64,000 bases of DNA from Methylocapsa palsarum. GTDB taxonomy: Bacteria; Pseudomonadota; Alphaproteobacteria; Rhizobiales; Beijerinckiaceae. This document shows positions 8,115-16,442 of this stretch, piece after piece (within the stretch, counting starts at the first letter, position 1; each line of letters opens with the position of its first letter). The notes under the pieces were generated by a model. The model had not been told where the DNA came from, ran no database searches, and was given only the letters and a program-made list of their open reading frames with translations. The stretch spans positions 310,001-374,000 of the forward strand of contig NZ_FOSN01000002.1 of NCBI RefSeq assembly GCF_900114285.1, given 5' to 3'. The position numbers and the translations under genes were made by a program.

Positions 8115-8594
8115 GTGAAATCATTGCAAGCGAAAGACCGAATGATGATCACGCGCAAGCTCCTCTGCGTCGCACGCAAGGCGGCGATTCTCGCCGCGTT
8201 CGGCGCGCCGCTCGCCGTTTGCGGCGCGGCGATCGCCCTCGATTGCAATGAGGATATCGCGAAACTCACCAAAAAAAGACAAGGCGTCATCGACCAGCTC
8301 AATCATCAGTCGAAGGGGGCGAAGAACCAGCTCGATCCGATTGCGGCTTGCCCCAAACTGCGCGCGCTGGTCTCCGCGGAAAGCGAACTCGTCGCATACC
8401 TCACTAAAAACAAGGAATGGTGTTCGGTCCCTGACGAGGCTTTGGCGAACATCAACGCGAGTTCGGCCAAATCGAACTCGGTCGCGAATCAGGCCTGCAA
8501 GGTCGCCGCCCAAATGAAAAAGGCGCAGCAGCAGCAATCCGCGGGCGCGCTGAACGCGCCTCCGAGCCAGAAACTACCAACCGGCCCGCTTTGA
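8115..8594 (+). CDS. Small secreted protein of unknown function
   Basis: About 159 residues from GTG 8115, or 150 from ATG 8142. A signal sequence (KAAILAAFGAPLAVCGAAIA, cleavage before LDCNED) is followed by a helical mature domain with four Cys (DCNED, AACPK, EWCSV, QACKV), probably forming two disulfides, and a Gln/Ala/Pro-rich tail. GTG 8115 has AAGGGA at 8101-8106; the ATG is closer to the signal core, so the start is uncertain. No motif gives a function. A palindromic mosaic repeat follows the stop and separates it from ubiA. Confidence 0.55.
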   Translation: MKSLQAKDRMMITRKLLCVARKAAILAAFGAPLAVCGAAIALDCNEDIAKLTKKRQGVIDQLNHQSKGAKNQLDPIAACPKLRALVSAESELVAYLTKNKEWCSVPDEALANINASSAKSNSVANQACKVAAQMKKAQQQQSAGALNAPPSQKLPTGPL

Positions 8595-8622
8595 CGGGCC
8601 GCTCGCGCGGGTCGCCGCCTCT

Positions 8623-8736
8623 GGAGCATATTCCGATCGGAGTGAATCAATCCGATCGAGAAGAATATGCTCAAGCTTCTGATTCTGGAGCGATTTCTGA
8701 TCGATCGCAGGACTCCCTGCGATCGGAAAGCGCTCC
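8623..8736. repeat. Palindromic mosaic element, copy 2 (module A then B)
   Basis: Ends GGAGC and GCTCC. Module A (GAGCATATTCCGATCGGAGT ... AATATGCTC) precedes module B (GAGCGATTTC ... GAAAGCGCTC). It fills the gap between the secreted unknown and ubiA. Both terminal bases differ from copy 1 (TAGAGC/GCTCTA becomes TGGAGC/GCTCCA), which keeps the outer pairing intact. Confidence 0.85.
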
Positions 8737-8767
8737 ATGTTCGAACGATTGTCGGCCGCAGGACTCT

Positions 8768-9673
8768 GTGGCGGATCAGCTGATCTTCAAAATCGCGCCA
8801 AGCTCGTGGACGCCCTTCCTTCAGCTGTCGCGTATTGATCGCCCCATCGGATGGTGGCTTCTCGTCCTGCCATGCTGGTGGTCGAGCGCGCTCGCCAGCA
8901 TCGCGGGAGGGCGGCTGCTTCATGTTCGCGACCTGCTTGCTTTCTTGATCGGCGCCATCGCCATGCGCGGGGCCGGCTCGACGTTCAACGACATCGCCGA
9001 CCGCAAGATCGACGCGAAGGTGGAGCGGACCCGCGGACGCCCGCTTGCCTCCGGCCGGGTGAGCGTCCGCGCCGCATGGGTCTTTATTGCGGCGCAATGC
9101 CTGGTCGGGCTTGCGGTTCTGCTCAGTTTCAACCCGTTCGCGATCGCGCTCGGCTTTTCGTCGATGGGGTTTGTCTGCGTCTATCCCTTCATGAAGCGGA
9201 TCACGAACTGGCCTCAGGCCGTCCTCGGCGCGGCCTTCGCCTGGGGCGGGCTGATGGGATGGGCGGTTGCGTTCGGCTCGCTTGCGCTGGCACCTGTGCT
9301 GCTCTATTTCGGCGCGGTTTTCTGGACGATCGGCTACGACACCGTTTACGCCGTGCAGGATGTCCCGGACGACGAAAAAGCGGGCATAGGTTCGACGGCG
9401 CGCTTCTTTGGCGCTCATATCCGCGCCGGAGTGGGCGGCCTTTACGCGCTGTCGGTGGTTTTCGTGGGCGCGGCGTTCATCGCCGCGGGAGCAGGCGGTT
9501 GGGCGCTGGCGGGGCTCGCCGCCTTCGCCGCCCATCTGGCCTTGCAGGTCGGCCGCATCGATGACGGCGCGGCGAGCGCTTTGCGATTGTTCCGCTCCAA
9601 CCGCGACGCCGGGCTGTTTTTGTTCGCAGGCCTTGCCGTCCAGGCGCTGAGCAACGTCCTGATGCAAGCCTGA
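8768..9673 (+). CDS. ubiA: 4-hydroxybenzoate polyprenyltransferase UbiA
   Basis: An integral membrane enzyme that prenylates 4-hydroxybenzoate in ubiquinone synthesis. From GTG 8768 (AGGA at 8760-8763) the protein has 301 residues and about eight membrane helices. The two Asp-rich motifs are visible: NDIADRKIDAKVERTRGRPL and, later, YDTVYAVQDVPDDEKAGIGS. RIDRPIGWWLLVLPCWW is the typical first helix. The frame is open back to 8591, but that part only translates the palindromic repeat and is rejected as coding. The gene converges on trmFO across a 33-bp gap made of a 15-bp tandem repeat. Confidence 0.93.
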   Translation: MADQLIFKIAPSSWTPFLQLSRIDRPIGWWLLVLPCWWSSALASIAGGRLLHVRDLLAFLIGAIAMRGAGSTFNDIADRKIDAKVERTRGRPLASGRVSVRAAWVFIAAQCLVGLAVLLSFNPFAIALGFSSMGFVCVYPFMKRITNWPQAVLGAAFAWGGLMGWAVAFGSLALAPVLLYFGAVFWTIGYDTVYAVQDVPDDEKAGIGSTARFFGAHIRAGVGGLYALSVVFVGAAFIAAGAGGWALAGLAAFAAHLALQVGRIDDGAASALRLFRSNRDAGLFLFAGLAVQALSNVLMQA

Positions 9674-9713
9674 GCTTTATTCGCCTGAGCTTTATTCGGC
9701 TGAGCCCTATTCG
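9669..9713. repeat. Three copies of a 15-bp tandem unit between convergent genes
   Basis: Units 9669-9683 and 9684-9698 are identical (CCTGAGCTTTATTCG); 9699-9713 differs at three positions. The ubiA stop lies in the first unit and the trmFO stop in the third, so the duplication reshaped both gene ends. Confidence 0.8.
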
Positions 9714-11140
9714 GCAGCGAGGCTTTCTTGCGCGCCGATCCAGGCCGCGAGATCGCGCTGCGCCCTTGCGCTGAGGGCGGCTTTTTTGGCCGCCGCCTTC
9801 TCGGCGCCGCGCAGCCTCCTGCCTTCGGACGAGGGCGGCTTTTCGGCGAGGGGGGGAAACAAACCGAAATTGATGTTCATGGGCTGGAACGACGGCGGAC
9901 CGGCGTCGATGGTTTCGATATGCCCGGCGGTAATGTGATTGATGAGGGCGCCAAGCGCCGTCGTCGCTGGAAACGGGCGAAAGGCCTCCCCTTTATGGTC
10001 CGCGGCGGCCATCAGGCCCGCAGCAAGACCGATCGCGGCGCTTTCGACATAGCCCTCGCATCCGGTGATCTGACCGGCGAAACGCAGCCGGGGATCGGCC
10101 TTGAGCCTCAGCGCGTGGTCGAGCACCTTGGGGGAATTCAGAAATGTATTGCGGTGCAGACCGCCAAGGCGCGCAAAGACCGCCTGCTCGAGGCCCGGGA
10201 TCGATCGGAAGACTTCAACCTGCGCATGGTGTTTCAGCTTCGTTTGAAATCCAACCATGTTGTAAAGCGTCGCCAGCGCGTTGTCCTGACGCAGCTGGAT
10301 GACGGCATAGGGCTTGACGCCGGGCGTGTGAGGATTGGTGAGGCCGAAGGGTTTCATCGGCCCATGCCGCAAGGTCTCGCGGCCGCGTTCCGCCATCACC
10401 TCGATCGGCAGGCAGCCGTTGAAGTAGGGGGTGTCCGCAAATTGTTCGAATTCCTTCGCGCCGGTTTTTTCAGCGCCGGCCAGCGCGTCTATAAAGGACT
10501 CGTACTGGTCTTTCGTCAGAGGGCAATTGATGTAATCCGCTCCGGTTCCGGCCGGTCCCGCCTTGTCGTAGCGGGACTGGAGCCACGCCTTGTCCATGTC
10601 GATCGATTCGCGATGCACGACGGGCGCGATGGCGTCGAAAAACGCAAGATCCTTCTCGCCGGTCAAGTCCCTCACCGCCTCGGCGAGTGCTGGCGACGTC
10701 AACGGCCCGGTCGCAATGATCACGTTGTCCCAGTCCCGCGGCGGGAGCCCAGCGATTTCTTCACGGCGCAGTTCGATGAGCGGCTGCTCCGCAATCATCC
10801 GCGTCACGCATTCGGAAAAATGGGTTCTGTCGACCGCGAGCGCGCCGCCGGCGGGGACCTTGTGGGCGTCAGCCGCGAGTATGATCAGCGAGCCGAGCGC
10901 GCGCATCTCGCGGTGCAGCATGCCGATCGCGCTTGTCGGATCGTCGGCGCGAAACGAGTTCGAGCAGACGAGTTCGGCGAGACCCTCAGTCTGGTGCGCG
11001 GGCGTTTTGCGCACGGGCCGCATCTCGTGAAGGGCGACGCGCAAGCCTTGACGGGCGATCTGCCAGGCCGCTTCGGCTCCGGCGAGGCCGCCGCCGACGA
11101 CATGGATGACGGGCGCGGAGACGGATAATGGGTTCAACAT
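9707..11140 (-). CDS. trmFO: Methylenetetrahydrofolate-tRNA-(uracil-5-)-methyltransferase TrmFO
   Basis: A folate- and FAD-dependent enzyme that makes 5-methyluridine at position 54 of tRNAs. The 477 residues start with the FAD dinucleotide fold ([20 protein letters not shown]), followed by [26 protein letters not shown] and [14 protein letters not shown]. Also seen are FYTNCPL-type [15 protein letters not shown], the [20 protein letters not shown] motif and the terminal [14 protein letters not shown]. All are standard for TrmFO. The Lys/Ala-rich C-terminal tail is slightly long. No gene shares its strand immediately downstream. Confidence 0.95.
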   Translation of the reverse strand: MLNPLSVSAPVIHVVGGGLAGAEAAWQIARQGLRVALHEMRPVRKTPAHQTEGLAELVCSNSFRADDPTSAIGMLHREMRALGSLIILAADAHKVPAGGALAVDRTHFSECVTRMIAEQPLIELRREEIAGLPPRDWDNVIIATGPLTSPALAEAVRDLTGEKDLAFFDAIAPVVHRESIDMDKAWLQSRYDKAGPAGTGADYINCPLTKDQYESFIDALAGAEKTGAKEFEQFADTPYFNGCLPIEVMAERGRETLRHGPMKPFGLTNPHTPGVKPYAVIQLRQDNALATLYNMVGFQTKLKHHAQVEVFRSIPGLEQAVFARLGGLHRNTFLNSPKVLDHALRLKADPRLRFAGQITGCEGYVESAAIGLAAGLMAAADHKGEAFRPFPATTALGALINHITAGHIETIDAGPPSFQPMNINFGLFPPLAEKPPSSEGRRLRGAEKAAAKKAALSARAQRDLAAWIGAQESLAAE

Positions 11141-11220
11141 GCGGCTACGATAGTGGAAGTTTCATCGGAATGTAAAAAAGCTTGGCGCCTCCGGCCGCGC
11201 CGGCGCGTCGAATGAAGGGC

Positions 11221-12597
11221 TCATGAAACCTCGAACCAGGTCGCCATTCCAGAGCATTGCCGCTCCGCCGTCAGCCCTTCGATGACCCATTTTCCCGGAT
11301 TGTCCGCGACGAAGGCGACATGCTTTGTCTTCCCGGCCGGAACGAGAACGCTGTCGCGCCAATAGGGCTCCCAGCCGTCGTCGAGATCGTGCAGAAGCCG
11401 CATGTGATGCCCATGCACATGGATCTGCTGCACGAATGGCGTCCGGTTGACCAGCCCGAGCGTGACGGGTGCTCCACGCTTTACGCTGAAAAGCGGTTTG
11501 CGGGCCCATCCGTCCCAGGCCGTTCCGTTGAGCTTCCAGTAGAGCAGCCGGCCGGAAGCCGCCGCCGCCGGCGGCGAAACCGCCTCGATCGTCACGTCGA
11601 TCTTGCGGGACGCCTCGAGTCTGATCGCGCGCGGCAAAAGCGGATTTTCGGGAAGCGAGCCGATCGGCGAAAGTTCAGGCCGCTTGGCGCCTTCGGTCTT
11701 GATCTCGAGAAGCGCCCGATCGGCCTCGCCGTCGCCGCGAAGCGTCAGGACCGCGCGGGCGCCGGGCTGGTCGGGCAAATCCATCATCACGTCGAAACGC
11801 GCGCCGGGGCCGACCGGAATGGTCTGCCGATTTGGCTCGAACGCCTCGCAGGGCTGGCCGTCGACCGCGAGGATCCACGGTTTGACCCCGTCGAACGATA
11901 TCTGCATGATTCGCGCGTTGGCGGCGTTGAGGATCCGGAGCCGCAGGCGTGAGGCGGGGGGCATGGTCAAGGTCGCGGGCGTTTGAGCCGAGTTCAGCGT
12001 GACGCATGAACCGATGCGGCCAGGCCCTGCCGCCTCGGCACCGAAGCCGGCGATCCTGGCCTCGCCGTCGAGGGTCCAGTCGTCGAGCACGACGAGCATG
12101 TCCTTGTCGGCCGCGGGAGGGTCGGCCTCATCGACGATCAGGACGCCATAAAGACCGCGCTCAAGCTGCTCTCCCAGTAAGGGCAGGACATGCGGATGAT
12201 ACCAGAAGAGGCCGCTGTCGGGCGGCGTGAAACGATAATCGAAGGACCCGCCGGGCGGCGCGGGCTCCTGGGTGAGGCCGCCAACTCCATCCATGGCGTT
12301 GACGATCCGCACGCCCTGCCAGCTGAGCGTCAGCGGCTGGCTCAGCCGGTTGACGAGCCTGATCTTGACTTCGTCGCCTTTCTTGTAGCGCAGGAGCGGC
12401 CCGGGCGAGGCGCCGTCAAATCCCCAGATCGGCGTCAATCCGGCGGGTTCGGGGAGCAGTCTGAGCGTTCCTTCGCGAGCTTCCATCGTGCGGAAGCCGT
12501 CGGGCGCGGCCGGGGCCCGCGCTGGCAGGTTGATGAGGGTCACGGCGACGCCAGAGCCGAGAAGTCGGCGTCGGGTAATCAATTCTGCCGGTGGCAA
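11221..12597 (-). CDS. Multicopper-oxidase-fold protein with lost copper ligands
   Basis: A 458-residue protein with a Tat-like signal (ITRRRLLGSGVAVTLINL) and three cupredoxin domains. The four ligand motifs of active oxidases are damaged. HWHG is SWQG at 92-95. YHPH at 133-136 is kept. HPxHxHG is QQIHVHG, with Gln at the type-1 position (391). HCHxxxHxxxGM is EGLTAERQCSGM (440-451), so the type-1 Cys and both flanking His are gone. The fold is plainly conserved (WYHPHVLPLLGEQLERGLYG, VPAGKTKHVAFVADNPGKW). By analogy with SufI/FtsP it may act as a structural or binding protein of the periplasm. Oxidase activity is unlikely. Confidence 0.82.
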   Translation of the reverse strand: MPPAELITRRRLLGSGVAVTLINLPARAPAAPDGFRTMEAREGTLRLLPEPAGLTPIWGFDGASPGPLLRYKKGDEVKIRLVNRLSQPLTLSWQGVRIVNAMDGVGGLTQEPAPPGGSFDYRFTPPDSGLFWYHPHVLPLLGEQLERGLYGVLIVDEADPPAADKDMLVVLDDWTLDGEARIAGFGAEAAGPGRIGSCVTLNSAQTPATLTMPPASRLRLRILNAANARIMQISFDGVKPWILAVDGQPCEAFEPNRQTIPVGPGARFDVMMDLPDQPGARAVLTLRGDGEADRALLEIKTEGAKRPELSPIGSLPENPLLPRAIRLEASRKIDVTIEAVSPPAAAASGRLLYWKLNGTAWDGWARKPLFSVKRGAPVTLGLVNRTPFVQQIHVHGHHMRLLHDLDDGWEPYWRDSVLVPAGKTKHVAFVADNPGKWVIEGLTAERQCSGMATWFEVS

Positions 12598-12696
12598 GGG
12601 ACGTCCTGACCGCTCGATCGCGCCGTGACGCGGGGAAGGTCAGGCATATCTCGAATGACAAAGTTTGCAACAGACCTGTCGTGACGGCTTTGCGCT

Positions 12697-12809
12697 AGAG
12701 CATATTCCGATTGGATTGAATCAATCCAATCGACAAGAATATGCTCAAGTTTTTAATCTGGAGCGATTTCTGATCGATCGCATGACTGCATGCGATCGGA
12801 AAGCGCTCT
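12697..12809. repeat. Palindromic mosaic element, copy 3 (module A then B)
   Basis: Ends AGAGC and GCTCT, flanked by TA on both sides if the ends are taken as GAGC/GCTC. It lies between the copper-less oxidase and the methyltransferase; its right end (GCTCTA) provides the TAG stop of the methyltransferase gene at 12808-12810. Confidence 0.87.
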
Positions 12810-13278
12810 AAAGCCAGCGCCGGACATTGGCCTTGTATTCGCGATACGGGTTGCCGAACTTTCGTTCGAGATAGGATTCCTCCGGCAGGATGACGCCCTT
12901 TTGCAAGACTGCGGCAAGCGCCGCCGCCAGCGCCATGAACCAGAGCGAATGGATGAGAAACGAGACCCCCAGGCAGAACAGCACCATGCCGAGATATATC
13001 GGGTTGCGGCTGACCTTGAAAACGCCGGTCGTCACCAGCGACGACGTCGGACGCCGCGGATCGACCGGCGTCTTCGAACGAAACATTTCCCATAAGGCGA
13101 GACCCGCGAACCCGAGGCCGCAGCCGATGAAAAAGAGCCCGAAGGGCGCCGAATAGGCCCGAGGCGTAAATCGGATCGGGATCAGAACATCGAGCAGGCC
13201 GCCAAGGCCGAGCGCTCCCGCAAAGATCAATGGCGGGAAGGCCGCGATCTGGGGCCTGTCGGAATCGTCTCCTTGCAT
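12808..13278 (-). CDS. Isoprenylcysteine carboxyl methyltransferase-type membrane methyltransferase
   Basis: A 156-residue membrane protein with four or five hydrophobic helices. It carries the family C-terminal signature: LVTTGVFKVSRNPIYLGMVL in the middle, then ILPEESYLERKFGNPYREYK and an aromatic, basic end (NVRRWL). The RNPxY and EE..L...FG..Y motifs bind SAM in ICMT/PEMT-like enzymes. The bacterial substrates of this group are mostly unknown (lipids or small molecules). Its stop codon TAG is made by the end of the adjacent palindromic repeat, so the original 3' end may have been slightly different. Confidence 0.8.
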   Translation of the reverse strand: MQGDDSDRPQIAAFPPLIFAGALGLGGLLDVLIPIRFTPRAYSAPFGLFFIGCGLGFAGLALWEMFRSKTPVDPRRPTSSLVTTGVFKVSRNPIYLGMVLFCLGVSFLIHSLWFMALAAALAAVLQKGVILPEESYLERKFGNPYREYKANVRRWL

Positions 13279-13329
13279 CAGTCGCCTCTAAGTCGGTGAC
13301 GGCTCCGTCACGGGTTGGGTCAAAGCAAC

Positions 13330-14814
13330 TCAGAACTGGAAATAGATGAAGTCGTTGCTGCCGAAGGCGCCGAAGAGCATGATGTCATAAAACAGAACCA
13401 AAGCGCCGAACATCGGCAGGATCCAGCCGGCGCGCGCCGATCTGAGGAGGCCGGGCCGGTTCGCGATCAGTCCGTCGACGATGACCAAAACGATAATATG
13501 GGAAACGAGCAGAAGCAATTCCACGCTGCTCAATCCCAGAATTTTGAACGTCCCGTAGGAAACGGGTCCAAAGTGAGTCCAGGATTTCAGAATATAGATC
13601 GCATCGTGGAAGGAACGCGCCCTGAAGAAGACCCATCCGATGAGGACGGCCGCCAGCGTGTAAACGAGACCGGCCGCGGCTCCGGCGAGGCCGGCTGACG
13701 AAACATTGGTCGCCGTCAGCGGCGCCGGCGCGGCGCCGACCGCCGCGGCGACCGGGGACAGCCGCCGCGACCGCCTCACGACGTCTTCGAGGACGAGAGC
13801 CGTCCCATGCCACAAGCCCCAGATCAGAAAGGTCCAGTTGGCGCCGTGCCATAGCCCGCTCACGCCGAACACCACGAGCATGTTGCGCACCCAGGCTGGG
13901 CGCGTCGTGCGATTACCTCCGAGCGGCACGTAGAGATAGTCACGGAACCATGTCGACAGGGAGATGTGCCATCGCCGCCAGAAGTCGGTGAGGCTCGTGG
14001 CGAAATACGGCTGGCGGAAATTGATCATGAGATCGATTCCCATGATCCGCGCAATTCCGATAGCGATGTCGGAATAGCCCGAAAAATCGCAATAAATCTG
14101 GAGCGCGAACAGAAAGACGGCGATAAAGGTGTAGCTGCCGTTGAACGAAGTCGGATTCGTGAAGACGCCGTTCACGAACGGCGCCGCGATGTCCGCGATG
14201 CACATCTTTTTGAACAGACCCCAGCCGACGAGCCACAGTCCCGTCGCGATCCGCTCCGGCGAGGTCGGACGCTGCGCCTTGTATTGCGCGATCATATGGG
14301 ACGCGCGTTCGATCGGGCCGGCGACGAGCTGAGGGAAAAAGGCGACGTAAACCGCATAGTAAAGCAGGTTGCGCTCGGCCGGGAAGCGGCGGTTGTAGAC
14401 ATCCAGCGTGTAGCCGACCGATTGAAACGTATAGAACGAAATCCCGACCGGCAGGATCAGGTTCAGCGCGAGCGGCGGCAGCTCGACGCCGAAAAATCCC
14501 GCCGCTCCGACGATGTTGCTGAGCAGGAAATCAAGATATTTGAATGTCCCGAGAAGCCCGAAGTTGATGGTCAAGGAGGTGAAGAGCGCGGCCCGGCGCA
14601 CGACGGCGCTTTTCGCGGTGTCGATGGCCAGGGCGGAGAAATAATCGACGAAGGTCGTAAAAAGCAGAAGGATCAGAAACGAGGGGCGCCAGCCCGCGTA
14701 AAATATATAGCTGGCGATGAGGAGAAGCACGGGACGCGCGCCGCGCGGCGTCGAGAAATAAAGAACAAGAAACGTCGAGAAAAAAACGAAGAACTGAAAC
14801 GAGTTGAAAAGCAT
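13330..14814 (-). CDS. MBOAT-family O-acyltransferase (AlgI-like)
   Basis: A 494-residue polytopic protein of the membrane-bound O-acyltransferase family. It matches AlgI/PatA-type proteins: LFNSFQFFVFFSTFLVLYF at the start, LPVGISFYTFQSVGYTLDVY, FFPQLVAGPIERA, YCDFSGYSDIAIGIARIMGI, FWRRWHISLSTWFRDYLYVP, and SGLWHGANWTFLIWGLWHG with the catalytic His. Such proteins pass acetyl groups across the inner membrane to acetylate exported polysaccharides or peptidoglycan. The upstream partner ends 2 bp before this start and encodes a periplasmic SGNH-like protein, forming the usual two-gene transfer unit. The acceptor polymer is not visible in the window. Confidence 0.92.
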   Translation of the reverse strand: MLFNSFQFFVFFSTFLVLYFSTPRGARPVLLLIASYIFYAGWRPSFLILLLFTTFVDYFSALAIDTAKSAVVRRAALFTSLTINFGLLGTFKYLDFLLSNIVGAAGFFGVELPPLALNLILPVGISFYTFQSVGYTLDVYNRRFPAERNLLYYAVYVAFFPQLVAGPIERASHMIAQYKAQRPTSPERIATGLWLVGWGLFKKMCIADIAAPFVNGVFTNPTSFNGSYTFIAVFLFALQIYCDFSGYSDIAIGIARIMGIDLMINFRQPYFATSLTDFWRRWHISLSTWFRDYLYVPLGGNRTTRPAWVRNMLVVFGVSGLWHGANWTFLIWGLWHGTALVLEDVVRRSRRLSPVAAAVGAAPAPLTATNVSSAGLAGAAAGLVYTLAAVLIGWVFFRARSFHDAIYILKSWTHFGPVSYGTFKILGLSSVELLLLVSHIIVLVIVDGLIANRPGLLRSARAGWILPMFGALVLFYDIMLFGAFGSNDFIYFQF

Positions 14815-14815
14815 A

Positions 14816-15847
14816 TCAGCGCCTCGCCGCTATCTGCCCCTGGAACAGGGCGGCCAATTGCTTCGAATATCGTTCGGCTCCATGCATATTGAGATGGACC
14901 GGATCGGAGAATTCGGCCAGATCGTAGATCCAGTACGCCGGCCCGACGACATGGACGCGAGGAAATGATTTCAGGGCTTTAACCGACTCGGCGTCGATGG
15001 GCGGCGCCTCAGCGAACTCGCCGGGCCGGTACGCGGTCGGAATCAGTACGATCTGGAAGTCATACTGGTCGGCCAGCCGCATCAGCCGCTGGAAATAGGG
15101 ATCGTTCGTATCGACATTGCGCGTGGCGACCTTGTTCGGAGTGTCGGTCGGCAGCGAATAGCCGTCGGGGAGGCGATCGCCGGCATAATGGCTCTGCGAT
15201 TTGATGAAATAATATCCGCGTTCTTCACGCATTTTCTCGATTTGCGACGCGTTGGACCGGTACTGAGCCGTCAGCGAACCGGCGCTGCGCGATTCAAATG
15301 CGAAGATGATCGCGTCCCGGATGAAAGGCCGGAAGGGAAACAGAAGTTTCACCATTTTCTTGTTGTCGAGGAAATAATTCCAGGGCGATTGGCTCCGATC
15401 CGCCTCATCCTCGGGTAGGGGCAGGGTTTGCAGGAACACATGGGTCGGCGCGGCGCCATGGGTCAACGCCGTCTCGAGAAGGTCGAGAAACCGGGAATCG
15501 CCCGGAATAGCCAGATTTTCCGCACTGGATTCGGAGCCGACCTGCGAACTGAAGACCGATGGCCGAAATCCAGCAAGGGTCTTGCTGTTGCCGAAAGCGA
15601 TCACCCTGATTTTGTCCCCAGGCGCGAACATGTGGGGATTGAGCGCAAGAATCTGCTTTTCCTCGGCGATCGCGGTTGCGCCGTTTTGCACGAAAGGAAA
15701 GCTTTTCGAGATGGCGTAGAGCGAGAGCCAGATTGCGGCGGCGAGGATGAGGAAAACGCCGAAGGTTCGCCAGAGGGTTGAATAGGTGAGTTCCACGGCC
15801 GCGCCGTGGGGTTCGGTCGTCCAGTCCTTGACTCTGGTGTCCAGCAT
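14816..15847 (-). CDS. Membrane-anchored SGNH-hydrolase-like partner of the MBOAT protein
   Basis: A 343-residue protein. One hydrophobic helix near the N-terminus (FGVFLILAAAIWLSLYAI, residues about 30-48) anchors a periplasmic domain. The domain shows an SGNH-like block 1 (IRVIAFGNSKTLAG, Ser in GNS) and a C-terminal DPVHLNMHGAERYSKQLA segment, with Asp and His in the DxxH arrangement. This matches the layout of AlgJ/AlgX/PatB-like acetyltransferases that receive acyl groups from an MBOAT channel. The family assignment is by motif and by its 2-bp distance from the MBOAT gene; overall similarity to AlgJ was not checked. Confidence 0.7.
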   Translation of the reverse strand: MLDTRVKDWTTEPHGAAVELTYSTLWRTFGVFLILAAAIWLSLYAISKSFPFVQNGATAIAEEKQILALNPHMFAPGDKIRVIAFGNSKTLAGFRPSVFSSQVGSESSAENLAIPGDSRFLDLLETALTHGAAPTHVFLQTLPLPEDEADRSQSPWNYFLDNKKMVKLLFPFRPFIRDAIIFAFESRSAGSLTAQYRSNASQIEKMREERGYYFIKSQSHYAGDRLPDGYSLPTDTPNKVATRNVDTNDPYFQRLMRLADQYDFQIVLIPTAYRPGEFAEAPPIDAESVKALKSFPRVHVVGPAYWIYDLAEFSDPVHLNMHGAERYSKQLAALFQGQIAARR

Positions 15848-16211
15848 TCTGCTCCTGGGAGGCGGACCGCCGACTTGACTTAAGCGCCGCTGTTTCTACG
15901 CCAATATGAAAGCCGAAACTCCGCTGAATCTCGATCGCCGCGATCCGCAGGCTCCACCGATCGGGGGCGAAAGGTTCGCGCGGAACTTCCTCTGCTGCGC
16001 TGCAATTTTGTACCTTTCCGGTCCGATGAAATCAAGCGCCGCCCACGCTGACATTAATGAACATTCCTTTTTTGAATGATGACGCGGGGGCCTGGTTTGG
16101 CGCAGCGCGACGGTTTCGATCCTGGCTTTCGAACTTCTTTTTTTGCTGCATCGTCTTAATGTGGTTGATATAGAGCCTTCGACGCGGTGCGGCGGCGCCA
16201 TTCGCCGGGTC
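15848..16211. other. Gene-free stretch before tRNA-Leu
   Basis: I see no supported protein here. A minus-strand frame at 15896-16297 only reads the antisense of the tRNA. A possible tRNA promoter lies at the right end. Confidence 0.5.
16143..16171 (+). promoter_or_regulatory. Possible sigma-70 promoter for tRNA-Leu
   Basis: TTGCTG (16143-16148), a 17-bp spacer and TGATAT (16166-16171), 40 bp before the mature tRNA start. Fits the housekeeping consensus moderately; no direct support. Confidence 0.3.
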
Positions 16212-16296
16212 GCGGGCGTGGCGGAACTGGTAGACGCGCCGGATTTAGGTTCCGGTGATGAAAATCGTGGGGGTTCGAGTCCCTCCGCCCGCACCA
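16212..16296 (+). tRNA. tRNA-Leu (UAG anticodon)
   Basis: 85 nt including an encoded CCA. The acceptor arms GCGGGCG/CGCCCGC pair perfectly, and the anticodon stem CCGGA/TCCGG encloses the loop TTTAGGT with anticodon TAG. It has the long variable arm of a class II tRNA and the T-loop GTTCGAGTC. It lies 147 bp upstream of trigger factor, a common order in this group. Confidence 0.97.
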
Positions 16297-16442
16297 ATTC
16301 ACGTTTCGTTCAGTATTTCGAGCCGGAAGTCCCGGTTCTCAAGCTTTCAGTCATTGTTCAATCGCCGCAGTTCAATCGTTCGCAAATGTAGACCGTGAGG
16401 CGCTCGCATCGCCGCGGTTAGGTAGAAAAAAGGTTCATCTCA

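Noticed and set aside
8591-8767. 59-codon N-terminal extension of UbiA
   Set aside because: It also translates a palindromic repeat (8623-8736); the family N-terminus begins after GTG 8768.
9728-11128. 466-codon plus-strand frame opposite trmFO
   Set aside because: Arg/Gly-rich antisense reading of a clear trmFO gene.
15896-16297. Minus-strand frame of 133 codons starting MVRAEGLEPPRF
   Set aside because: It is the antisense of tRNA-Leu plus non-coding upstream DNA, a frame that recurs opposite this tRNA in many genomes.
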